Source of the DNA: an uncultured Oscillospiraceae bacterium
GTDB lineage: Bacteria > Bacillota > Clostridia > Oscillospirales > Acutalibacteraceae
DNA length: 18,952 nucleotides
Assembly (NCBI GenBank): GCA_900541565.1
Contig: UQKB01000028.1
Location: 1-18,952, forward strand
Direction: 5' to 3'
Numbering within the stretch: position 1 is the first letter of the stretch; each line of letters begins with the position of its first letter. The translations under genes were made by a program, and so were the position numbers. Below, piece by piece: positions 12,998 to 18,952 of the stretch. The notes beneath the pieces were generated by a model. The model had not been told where the DNA came from and did no database searches. It worked only from the letters and a program-made list of their open reading frames with translations.

Positions 12998-14008
12998 TCA
13001 GGCCGGTAGCTTTGCTTTACAAGCGCTATCCTTTTTTAACCAGGCAACGGTATCTGCAATTGTCTGGTACAGATCACGGGGCCGCCAGCCCAGCTCGCTG
13101 GTAGCTTTGTCATGGGAAAAACGGTCGTTGCTTTGCAGCGTGTACAAAGAATAACTTGTATACAGCGGGCGCTGTTTGGTGCGTTTGGCGTGCAGCTGTA
13201 TAAAGGGTGCGGCTGCTTTTGCAAGCCACATGGGCAAAACGGGCAAACGCCTGCCGCCGCAAATGCTGCGAACCATTTTCAGCAGCTCTTTCATTTCGTA
13301 ATGCCGGTTTGATAATATATAACATTCCCCTTTTTTTCCTTTGTCCGCCGCCAGCAGGCAGCCCTGCGCAACATCGCGCACATCTACAAAGTCGTAGCCG
13401 CCGATTACACAGGCGGGCAGACGTCCGCAGATATAGTCGTTTACCATTTGTACCAAATGGTTGCCGCAGGCATCATACGGCCCTAAAATACCGGAGGGAT
13501 GCACAACAACGGCGTCAAGCCCCCGCTTAATTTCCTCAAATAAAAGCCTTGTTGCTTCCGCCTTTGTTTTGGCATATCCGCCCTTGACCTGCTGCGGGGA
13601 AAAGCTGTAAACCTCTTTTAAAACAAGCGGCTTTGCTCTTTCCGGGATGGCATGGACAGAACTTACGTAGACCATGCGTGTTACCTTTTTTTCCAGACAG
13701 AGCGCGGCAACCGTTTTTGTACCATTGACGTTTACATCGTATAAGGCAGGAGAGGCTTCCTTTGCAATATTTACAATGCCGGCAGTATGCAGCACGATCA
13801 CCTGCGCGCCCTGCGTGTTTGCAAAAAGTGGCAGAAGCGTTTTACGCTTGCGCACGTCGCCCTTGTAATAGGTGACATTGCCATGGTCTGTTGCATGCTC
13901 CTGTGGAAGGATCAACCCGCGAACCAGGCAGTTTTGTTTTTCAAGCAAGCGTACCAGCGTACTTCCCAAATGACCGTTTGCGCCGGTGATAATATAAATC
14001 CGTTTCAT
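12998..14008 (-). CDS. NAD(P)-dependent epimerase/dehydratase (extended SDR)
   Basis: A 336-residue extended short-chain dehydrogenase/reductase. The N-terminal Rossmann motif is TGANGHLG (8-15), followed by the acidic GDVR at the end of a strand (50-53), a serine pair in VYVSS (113-117) and the catalytic Y145-x3-K149 in GGYAKTKAE. HPSGILGPYD (170-179) and FVDVRDVAQG are typical of the epimerase/3-beta-HSD-like subgroup acting on nucleotide sugars, steroids or aldehydes. The exact substrate is unknown. A GTG 12 bases upstream overlaps the AGAGGTG ribosome binding site, so I start at the ATG. The gene is divergent from a TetR-type regulator and shares palindromic sites with it, so it is probably regulated by that protein. 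Confidence 0.87.
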   Translation of the reverse strand: MKRIYIITGANGHLGSTLVRLLEKQNCLVRGLILPQEHATDHGNVTYYKGDVRKRKTLLPLFANTQGAQVIVLHTAGIVNIAKEASPALYDVNVNGTKTVAALCLEKKVTRMVYVSSVHAIPERAKPLVLKEVYSFSPQQVKGGYAKTKAEATRLLFEEIKRGLDAVVVHPSGILGPYDACGNHLVQMVNDYICGRLPACVIGGYDFVDVRDVAQGCLLAADKGKKGECYILSNRHYEMKELLKMVRSICGGRRLPVLPMWLAKAAAPFIQLHAKRTKQRPLYTSYSLYTLQSNDRFSHDKATSELGWRPRDLYQTIADTVAWLKKDSACKAKLPA

Positions 14009-14035
14009 AATTGTATACACCTCTTATAATTTATG

Positions 14036-14046
14036 AACACTGTGTT
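14036..14046. promoter_or_regulatory. Palindromic operator-like site in the epimerase leader
   Basis: AACAC-T-GTGTT is a perfect 11-bp palindrome. It lies between the leftward -10 and the epimerase start codon, where a bound repressor could block transcription. It shares the AACAC...GTTGA pattern with the site at 14135-14150 before the TetR gene. Confidence 0.5.
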
Positions 14047-14065
14047 GATTTTTGTTTTCAACTGT

Positions 14066-14094
14066 ATTATAATCATCTTATAAAAAAACTACAA
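14066..14094 (-). promoter_or_regulatory. Promoter of the epimerase gene
   Basis: On the minus strand TTGTAG (14094-14089) is 17 bp from consensus TATAAT (14071-14066). Confidence 0.72.
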
Positions 14095-14125
14095 TTGCCA
14101 GATTTTTTAAAAATGCAAAAATAAT
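14095..14125 (+). promoter_or_regulatory. Possible promoter of the TetR gene
   Basis: TTGCCA (14095-14100) and AATAAT (14120-14125) are 19 bp apart. The spacing is long and the -10 imperfect, so this is tentative. Its -35 abuts the -35 of the leftward promoter. Confidence 0.35.
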
Positions 14126-14134
14126 CAACAGAGA

Positions 14135-14149
14135 CAACACAGGTTGTTG
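14135..14149. promoter_or_regulatory. Palindromic operator-like site before the TetR gene
   Basis: CAACA-CAGGT-TGTTG has perfect 5-bp arms. It lies between the possible -10 and the ribosome binding site of the TetR gene, consistent with autoregulation, and resembles the site at 14036-14046. Confidence 0.48.
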
Positions 14150-14165
14150 AAAAGGGGTGTTTGTT

Positions 14166-14801
14166 TTGAAAAAGTTTAAAAACGACCACCGTACGCGTGT
14201 AACAAAACTGCTGATACGTAAGGCCTTTACCCATCTTTTAAAACAAAAGCCCATCCAAAGTATTTCCATTAAAGAGCTGTGCGAGCTGGCGGGGATCAAC
14301 CGCGGCACATTTTATACGCATTATACCGATATTTATGACCTGCGCAGCCAAATGGAGGAGGAAATGCTGCAGGATTTTGAAAAGGCGCTGGAACCGCTTT
14401 TCTGTAACGAGCAGGAACAATTGACGCCTGTAAAAATAACAGCGGGTGTTTTCCAGTGTTTAAAAGAAAATTCAGACCTGTGTACCGTGACGCTGGGGGA
14501 TTATGGCGACAAGGCTTTTGCGCTGAAGCTGATCAATATGGGGCGCGAAAAATGTGTTGCATCGTATTCCGGCTATTTTAAAAATGCTTCTGCAAAAGAG
14601 ATTGAGTATTTTTACGCCTTTGCAAGCGCAGGATGCATAGGGCTGCTGCAGAAATGGCTGGAAGAGGGCATGGTAACACCTGCGCAGCAGGTTGCAGAGA
14701 TGGCGGAGGACATGATGTGCAGAGGGATTGGCTTTTTAAACGGGGCAAATGCGGAAGAGCAAAAAGCTAAAAAAGAAGGCGGAGGGAAGACGCCGGGATA
14801 G
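14166..14801 (+). CDS. TetR/AcrR family transcriptional regulator
   Basis: This 211-residue regulator carries an N-terminal TetR helix-turn-helix at about 10-58, with SIKELCELAGINRGTFYTHY as the recognisable core. The C-terminal helical domain (about 80-195; FYAFASAGCIGLLQKWLEEGM) resembles the TetR_C_8-like class common in Firmicutes; it would bind an unknown ligand. I take the TTG at 14166 as start because AAAGGGG (14151-14157) is then eight bases upstream; the in-frame GTG at 14157 overlaps that site. The tail is charged and low complexity. It is divergent from the epimerase gene and probably represses it and itself through the paired palindromes. Confidence 0.88.
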   Translation: MKKFKNDHRTRVTKLLIRKAFTHLLKQKPIQSISIKELCELAGINRGTFYTHYTDIYDLRSQMEEEMLQDFEKALEPLFCNEQEQLTPVKITAGVFQCLKENSDLCTVTLGDYGDKAFALKLINMGREKCVASYSGYFKNASAKEIEYFYAFASAGCIGLLQKWLEEGMVTPAQQVAEMAEDMMCRGIGFLNGANAEEQKAKKEGGGKTPG

Positions 14802-14828
14802 TTTTGTTTATTTCTTTTTGGAAAAAGA

Positions 14829-14857
14829 AAAGGCGGGCATGCTGCCCGCCTTTATTC
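14829..14857. terminator. Bidirectional terminator between TetR and M23 hydrolase genes
   Basis: A perfect 11-bp stem (14829-14839 with 14843-14853) has a 3-nt loop, with A-rich sequence to the left and TTTATTCTTT to the right. It sits between two converging genes. Confidence 0.85.
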
Positions 14858-14883
14858 TTTGCCTTATTATCAAAACCATCCAT

Positions 14884-16050
14884 TTAAAACAGTTCAGACG
14901 CCGGGTCGTAGCGCTGGCCGTTAAACCAGCATTCGAAATGCAGGTGCGCGCCGTAGGAATTGCCCGTGTTGCCGATATAGCCTATAATTTCGCCCTGCTG
15001 TACGGCTTGGCCCGGCTCTACGACGAGCACGCTGCAATGTGCGTAGAGCGTGGAGTAGCCGCCGCCGTGATCGATCATAACATAATATCCCCAGCCGGAG
15101 CCCCAGGAATCTGTAGAATTTGCGCGTATGACCGTGCCGCTTTGCGTGGCAATGATGGGCTTGCCATAGGCGCTGCCGTTGCAGGCGAAGTCCATACCCT
15201 GGTGGTTGCGGCCGTCGCCCCAGTAAGAGGTGATCACGTTGCATTCCGGCGCGGGCCAGATGTACCCGTTTGCGCCGCCTGCGCCGTCGCCAAGGATCCC
15301 GCCGTTTTCCTGTACATACTGTCTGTGCCACTGCGCGAGTTCTTCGGACAGGGCCTGTTGCTCGGCGGAGTTTTCCTGCAGCTGTTTTTCCAGCTCGTCT
15401 TGTGTTTCTTGCAGGCGGCTTAAGACTTCGTCGCATTCCTGCTTGAGGGCGTCCAGCTCCTTATAATTTTTTTCAAGCTCGGTTTTGGATTGGGACACAA
15501 CGGCCTTTTCTTCTTCAAGCTCTGTTTTTTCCGCTGTGATGGTGTGCAGCTTTTGGGAGAGTTCGTCGATGATTTTTGCATCGAACGAAGAGATGCTTTC
15601 GATGAGATATGCTTTGTCTATGAAATCGCTGAAATCTTTGGCGCCCAGGATGATTTCCAGTGTGGAGGCCTCCCCGGCCATGTAGATTGCGCGGATGCGC
15701 TGGCCCAGAATTTCGTAATCCTGGTCGATTTCTTCCTGCTGTGCGCGGATTTGCGCTTCTTTTTTTACAATTTCTTTATTATAGGTAGAAATGGTGGTAT
15801 TTAAAAGGTCGATCTGCTCTTGCACGTTGTCGATCTTTGCCTGGAGCGCCTGTTGCAGCTGGAGCTGTTCGGTGGCATCTTCGCGCGCCTGTTCGAGCTG
15901 CTTGTCGAGCTCTTCCTGCTGTTGCTGGAGCTGCTGGCTGCGGGTTGAAAATTCGCTGATGTCGGCAATGGCGTACGCAGACGCGGTGCAGGCAAGGGCA
16001 GCGCATAAAAGCAGGCACAGGGCCCGGCGCAGCAAACGATGAAATGGCAT
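14884..16050 (-). CDS. Secreted M23 peptidoglycan endopeptidase with PcsB-like coiled coil
   Basis: An exported 388-residue cell-wall hydrolase. Signal peptide: basic MPFHRLLRRA then a hydrophobic core to about 27. Residues 30-245 form a long Gln/Glu-rich coiled coil interrupted by AIYMAGEASTLEIILGAKDFSDF (121-143), the hallmark of PcsB/EnvC-type proteins that are controlled by FtsEX in relatives. A Gly-rich linker leads to a LytM/M23 domain (262-388) with the complete Zn and catalytic set: H283 and D287 in HQGMDF, H338 in YAHC, and H369/H371 in GAHLHFE. It should therefore be an active endopeptidase, not a degenerate activator. Start: ATG 16050 with AAAGGA upstream; an in-frame TTG further out lacks one. 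FtsEX control is inference; no ftsEX genes are in the window. Confidence 0.92.
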   Translation of the reverse strand: MPFHRLLRRALCLLLCAALACTASAYAIADISEFSTRSQQLQQQQEELDKQLEQAREDATEQLQLQQALQAKIDNVQEQIDLLNTTISTYNKEIVKKEAQIRAQQEEIDQDYEILGQRIRAIYMAGEASTLEIILGAKDFSDFIDKAYLIESISSFDAKIIDELSQKLHTITAEKTELEEEKAVVSQSKTELEKNYKELDALKQECDEVLSRLQETQDELEKQLQENSAEQQALSEELAQWHRQYVQENGGILGDGAGGANGYIWPAPECNVITSYWGDGRNHQGMDFACNGSAYGKPIIATQSGTVIRANSTDSWGSGWGYYVMIDHGGGYSTLYAHCSVLVVEPGQAVQQGEIIGYIGNTGNSYGAHLHFECWFNGQRYDPASELF

Positions 16051-16148
16051 GGTAGATCTGTCCTTTCTTAAAATGGCGTGCAATCTGGTGCGGAAAAATG
16101 TCTGAAAAGAACGGGCAAAACGGGATTTTGCCAGTTTAAGCTGTTTTT

Positions 16149-16177
16149 AATCTACCATAAACGGCGCATGTTTGCAA
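16149..16177 (-). promoter_or_regulatory. Promoter of the M23 hydrolase gene
   Basis: On the minus strand TTGCAA (16177-16172) lies 17 bp from TAGATT (16154-16149), which is preceded by TGG (extended -10). The leader is about 95 nt. Confidence 0.58.
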
Positions 16178-16404
16178 GGCGTTTTGCAGATTTGGAGCGC
16201 TGCGGTGCAAAAAATGGGGCAAAAAGCTTTGCGGGTGTGTGCCCGGTGCGGATAAAAAAGCGGGAAAAAGAGTGTAAATTTTGCGTTGCCTGTTTTTACC
16301 AATAATTTACAAATGTATGAAAATTTTTTGCGTGATATACCAGTTTTAACAGAAATGTGACCAGTTTTCACAAAACTATATACAAATTTTTATTTTTGTG
16401 GTAG
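16178..16404. other. AT-rich intergenic region upstream of the CBM-like gene, no gene seen
   Basis: No protein gene is supported here. It contains iterated CCAGTTTT-type motifs (see the tandem repeat) and long A/T runs. I could not find a convincing rightward promoter for the CBM-like gene, although several AT-rich hexamers are possible. Confidence 0.4.
16339..16380. repeat. Two tandem 21-bp imperfect repeats
   Basis: ACCAGTTTT starts at 16339 and again at 16360, exactly 21 bp (two helical turns) apart, and the match continues with ACA and A-rich bases. Related versions occur at 16289 (CCTGTTTTT) and 16131 (GCCAGTTTAAG). The spacing suits cooperative protein binding. Confidence 0.45.
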
Positions 16405-16556
16405 GGTCTAAGTGCAAAAGGGCAAGGGAAAGCCTCTGTGTGAAATAAAATCACACGGACGAGCGCCCCGGACCGCATGCAGTTTTCCCCGGAGGTTTTG
16501 CCACGGCTGCCGTTAAAAAATTTAAAACGAGCGGACAAGCCGTTTGCTGCAAAACA
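16405..16556 (+). other. Candidate structured RNA leader of the CBM-like gene
   Basis: A closing stem can be drawn from GGCAA (16421-16425) with TTGCC (16498-16502) and CCTC (16433-16436) with GAGG (16492-16495). Inside lies the hairpin GTGTGA (16438-16443) with TCACAC (16451-16456). Downstream hairpins follow: ACGG/CCGT around 16503-16513, and AAACG/CGTTT around 16525-16545. The region is more GC-rich than its flanks and has no coding frame. It does not match a riboswitch I know; isolated similarity to guanidine-III motif pieces was not convincing. Confidence 0.35.
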
Positions 16557-16676
16557 GGGGATGTAGGCAGATTTTGCGCAGGTGCATAGCAAGTGCGTGA
16601 AATCTATTCACAAAAGTGGCATGTAAAATCTTTTCTTGCATGTCTACAAATTTATTTTAAAAGGGAGGATATTTTA

Positions 16677-17624
16677 ATGTCAAAGAAAGTAAAAAGAAGT
16701 ATTAGTATGCTTCTGGCAATCCTGATGATCGCGGCCATGAGCTGCATTGCAGCAACATCCGCCGGCGCGCTAACAGCCGGTACACAGATCTTTTTTGATA
16801 ACTCCCAGACCCAGTGGGAGCATGTGTACATTTACGGCTGGCAGTACGGCCTTTCGAGCGATTTTGTAGAGCTTGAACCCATTGCAGAGGATTCTGACAT
16901 TTATGCTTACACGCTTACTTATGACACGGTAGACGGCAGCACGTTCTGCCTGTTTACAAACACCACAAACTGGAGCGGCCGCCAGACGGTGGACATTGCT
17001 ACAGAAGCCGGCAAGAACCTGTGGACACCGGTTGTTTCTGAAGCTGGCTCTATTGAGGGTTCTTGGAGTTACATGACTCCGCCCGCGGCACAGCCTTCTG
17101 TAACGGCTACGCCGGGCAAAAACTTTGCCATTGAAATGAGCGTTACGGTCAACGAATTTAACTGCGATTGGGCAGAGTATAAAATTGATGACCAAGCTGC
17201 GGTTGAATTTGACGGTTCGGCTACGTTTATCGTCGGCGGTGCAGCTGCAGCTGTCGGCACAGTCTATACAGTTGTGGTAACCGGATATGACGCAAATGAT
17301 GAGGTTGTTGCAACCTCCACCACCACATACACAAAGGTGGGCATGACGACGATCAACGCGACGATTGATGCTTCCTACACAGGGAGCGTATATGCTTATC
17401 TGTTTGGCGGCGACCGCATTGGCGCGGCGTTCTATGAAATGGAAGAGACAACGGCAGCGGGTGCGAGCGAGCGCACCTTTACCCTTGCGTTTGAGGGCGC
17501 GGGGCAGGTTATCTTTACCACTACGGACGATTGGGCTACTGCCGTGAAGCTGAACGGCAGTGCAGAGCCGTTGGTTGAGGCAGGCGCGACGGCCAGCTTT
17601 GACCTCGTCTACCCGGCCGACTAA
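16677..17624 (+). CDS. Secreted three-domain protein with CBM26-like starch-binding module
   Basis: This 315-residue exported protein has a signal peptide (basic start, hydrophobic 9-26, cleavage near SAGA/LTA around 29-33). Residues about 36-125 resemble a CBM26-type starch-binding module: QIFFDNSQTQWEHVYIYGW, then DIYAYTL, a CLFTNTTNWSGRQTVDI strand pair, and several Trp/Tyr that could stack on sugar. Residues about 139-221 look like an Ig-like beta domain (SVTATPGKNFAIEMSV...YTVVVTGYD). Residues 223-315 form a third beta-rich, Ala/Thr-rich domain that may be another sugar-binding-like fold. No enzyme domain, sortase signal or dockerin is present, so it is secreted or non-covalently held. 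Start: ATG with AGGGAGG eight bases upstream; longer frames back to 16593 lack this. CBM assignment is by motif only. Confidence 0.78.
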   Translation: MSKKVKRSISMLLAILMIAAMSCIAATSAGALTAGTQIFFDNSQTQWEHVYIYGWQYGLSSDFVELEPIAEDSDIYAYTLTYDTVDGSTFCLFTNTTNWSGRQTVDIATEAGKNLWTPVVSEAGSIEGSWSYMTPPAAQPSVTATPGKNFAIEMSVTVNEFNCDWAEYKIDDQAAVEFDGSATFIVGGAAAAVGTVYTVVVTGYDANDEVVATSTTTYTKVGMTTINATIDASYTGSVYAYLFGGDRIGAAFYEMEETTAAGASERTFTLAFEGAGQVIFTTTDDWATAVKLNGSAEPLVEAGATASFDLVYPAD

Positions 17625-17696
17625 TTACTTTCGTTCTTCAGCCCTACATGGTTCCATGCGGCAGGCGCCGCATGGAACCACATGTAAAAAGTAATT
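17623..17696. repeat. Nested inverted repeat at the 3' end of the CBM-like gene
   Basis: Outer arms AATTACTTT (17623-17631) and AAAGTAATT (17688-17696) are perfect and enclose a 14-bp perfect hairpin (17649-17662 with 17667-17680, loop AGGC) extended by TACA/TGTA. The left arm includes the stop codon. Only a loose T-rich tail follows, so it may be a terminator, an mRNA-stabilising structure or a small palindromic element. Confidence 0.6.
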
Positions 17697-17699
17697 TAC

Positions 17700-17776
17700 T
17701 ATTTTATAAAGTCCCGCAAGTTTGCGGGATAAAATATCCCCGCCGCCCGGCGCAGTTTGGGCCGGGCGAGGCGGGG
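17700..17776. repeat. Cluster of overlapping GC-rich palindromes
   Basis: TCCCGCAA/TTGCGGGA (17712-17719, 17722-17729) is flanked by TATTTTAT (17700-17707) and ATAAAATA (17729-17736). GGGATA/TATCCC (17726-17731, 17735-17740) overlaps both. Then CCCCGCC-GCCCGGC (17738-17751) pairs with GCCGGGC-GA-GGCGGGG (17761-17776). Alternative folds therefore compete. No gene is supported here. Confidence 0.5.
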
Positions 17777-18000
17777 GGCAAACCAGACAAAGTGAGGAAA
17801 ACAGACGGTGTTGAAAAAGCCCCTGCCCCAAGCCATGCAAAGCGGCAAAAAGCTGCGCGCCCTCCCACACCGGCGCGCGGTGTAAAACGGGCGACTGCCC
17901 CTTTTGCCGGTGGGCATAAAATATTCCCCCCGTGCATAGAGTTGTAGAGAAGCGCAGTTCAAGAAGACGGGGGGTGTGTTGTATTTGGACATCGAACGGA
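17777..18000. other. Non-coding remainder of the CBM-LRR intergenic region
   Basis: It contains another perfect hairpin, GCGCGCC (17855-17861) with GGCGCGC (17872-17878), and a partial copy of the GGGATAAAATATCCCC sequence as GGGCATAAAATATTCCCC at 17912-17929. Open frames on both strands are Pro/Arg/Ala-rich, lack ribosome binding sites and overlap each other; I do not annotate them. Confidence 0.4.
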
Positions 18001-18046
18001 CGTAGTTTTCTGCTTTTTACAGGGCGAAAGCTACGGGTTTTGCTTT
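18001..18046 (+). terminator. Terminator-like hairpin upstream of the LRR gene
   Basis: CGTAGTTTTC (18001-18010) pairs with GAAAGCTACG (18026-18035) with one G:U, and GGTTTTGCTTTTTT follows. It lies just upstream of a promoter and so probably stops read-through, but it could be an attenuator if a promoter lies further left. Confidence 0.55.
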
Positions 18047-18058
18047 TTTAGGGGCGTT

Positions 18059-18088
18059 TTGACAAAATCCGGCTGGTTCTACTATAAA
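18059..18088 (+). promoter_or_regulatory. Promoter-like sequence of the LRR gene
   Basis: Perfect TTGACA (18059-18064) is 18 bp from TATAAA (18083-18088). The expected transcription start (about 18095) would fall inside the GGGAGG ribosome binding site (18093-18098), which is odd for a productive promoter. Confidence 0.55.
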
Positions 18089-18104
18089 AATCGGGAGGCG
18101 AAAG

Positions 18105-18952
18105 TATGGCAAAGCTTAAACGGGCCGTAAGCTGCCTGCTGGCTGTGGTAATGCTGCTGAGCATGTGCATGCTTGTGCCTACAGCGACCGCAGCAGAAAC
18201 GGCGGACGGCCTGGTTTATGAGGAAACAGAGGAAGGAATTACAATAACAGGATATGTTGGCGTGGGTGGAGACGTAGTAATTCCAGAAGAAATTAATAAT
18301 AAGGCAGTTATAGCAATTGGAAAAGAGGCTTTCTGTGTATCAAAGGTGCCTGCAGCAGATACCATTACGAGTATTGTTATCCCCAATAGTGTTACAAATA
18401 TATCCGGCGCAGGGCTTTTCAGGGGCTGCACCCAGTTGCTCTCTGTTACATTTCCGGAAAATGCGGTCATTGATTCTACCGCCAGTATGTTCCGGGATTG
18501 TACGGCACTTCAATCCATGACATTTCCTAAAATCTTTTCAGAAATCGGAAATTCTATGTTTAATGGTTGCACCTCCTTAAGAAACATAACTTTTTCTTCT
18601 GACAACCAAATAGAAACAATTGGAAGAACTGCTTTCCAAAATTGTGTTCTTTTAAGCGAAGTTATTTTGCCTGAAAAATTACGGTCAATCGGAACACGTG
18701 CATTTGACGGATGCGCATCTTTAACTGATATTACAATTTATGATAATGTGACCTCCATTTCAATTGATGCTTTTAATAACATCCCCAAGGAGCAGCTGAC
18801 GATCCACGGCATAGCCGGCAGTTACGCCTATACCTTTGCGATAGAAAACGGCTATACGTTTGCGGCAATCCAGGAGGGTGCGGATTTGGTCACCACTTAC
18901 CTGCAGGCAAAGATTGATGAAGCAAAGGGTCTGGACCCGGCGCTTTATACAA
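18105..18952 (+). CDS. Secreted BspA-like leucine-rich repeat protein, 3' end missing
   Basis: The first 282 codons are in the window; the frame is still open at 18952. Signal peptide: MAKLKRAVSCLL with a hydrophobic core to about AATA/E (30). Residues about 40-230 are BspA-type (LRR_5) repeats with period near 23: for example GLFRGCTQLLSVTFP, MFNGCTSLRNITF, TAFQNCVLLSEVILP and AFDGCASLTDITI. A typical repeat-closing segment GSYAYTFAIENGYTF follows. The last residues, YLQAKIDEAKGLDPALYT, look like the start of a FIVAR-type helical module. Such proteins are surface or secreted adhesins or scaffolds; the anchor would be in the missing part. Start: ATG with GGGAGG six bases upstream. The repeat section (about 18230-18780) is much richer in A/T codons than the ends. 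Confidence 0.88.

Noticed and set aside
14749..15423. 224-codon open frame on the plus strand opposite the M23 hydrolase gene
   Set aside because: It is antisense to the conserved M23 catalytic domain and Ala/Val-rich without domain motifs; it also crosses the terminator at 14829-14853.
16450..16545. Guanidine-III-like pieces (GGACGAG and GGACAAG)
   Set aside because: The two pieces are about 75 nt apart and the helix joining them in the real riboswitch cannot be formed here.
16677..17624. Dockerin module that could bind the cohesin protein
   Set aside because: No paired calcium-binding DxNxDG-type repeats are present in the CBM-like protein or in the visible part of the LRR protein.
17625..17992. 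Several overlapping 77-99 codon frames on both strands
   Set aside because: They arise from GC-rich palindromes, overlap one another and lack ribosome binding sites and plausible protein composition.

Overview
The window looks like chromosomal DNA from a low-to-mid GC Firmicute, most likely class Clostridia and probably Oscillospiraceae/Ruminococcaceae-like. Support: strong GGAGG-type ribosome binding sites, sigma-A promoters with extended -10 boxes, many T-tailed intrinsic terminators, a DUF6062-type protein, a C_GCAxxG_C_C-type protein, a clostridial-type MetRS with a C-terminal tRNA-binding domain, a PcsB-like M23 hydrolase and BspA-like leucine-rich repeats. No taxon can be fixed from the sequence alone.

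Layout. 1-8200 is mostly housekeeping: a DUF6062-type cysteine/histidine-rich protein (-), an OGG1-type DNA glycosylase (+), class II fructose-bisphosphate aldolase (-), a MIF-type tautomerase (+), YjbQ (+), a large AGCS sodium:amino-acid symporter (+) and metG (+). Almost every gene here has its own recognisable promoter and/or terminator. 8370-11344 is a tightly coupled four-gene operon: tatD, a membrane-anchored cohesin-like surface protein, a C_GCAxxG_C_C redox-type protein and a SAM methyltransferase; the first three are joined by ATGA overlaps. 11421-11587 is a complete initiator tRNA-Met unit with a near-consensus promoter, encoded CCA and a terminator. 11590-12960 is a small, visibly AT-rich accessory patch: a two-TM membrane protein divergent from an XRE regulator, then the decayed 3' end of a lost gene. 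12998-14801 is a divergent NAD-dependent epimerase/TetR pair sharing palindromic operator-like sites. 14884-16050 is a PcsB/EnvC-like M23 peptidoglycan hydrolase (-). 16677 to the end holds two exported proteins, a probable starch-binding (CBM26-like) three-domain protein and a BspA-like LRR protein cut by the window edge. They are separated by long intergenic regions full of inverted repeats.

How it fits together. The right end and the cohesin operon suggest an organism with a modular cell surface that meets polysaccharide: a cohesin anchored by a C-terminal membrane segment, a putative starch-binding secreted protein, an LRR adhesin-like protein and a cell-wall hydrolase. No dockerin is visible in the window, so a physical link between the cohesin and the secreted proteins is not shown. 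I did not find a clear new defence or biosynthetic system. The most unusual items are the TatD-cohesin translational coupling, a multi-hairpin leader upstream of the CBM-like gene, a cluster of nested palindromes at 17623-17940, the compositional mosaic of the LRR gene, and the long soluble insertion in the AGCS transporter.
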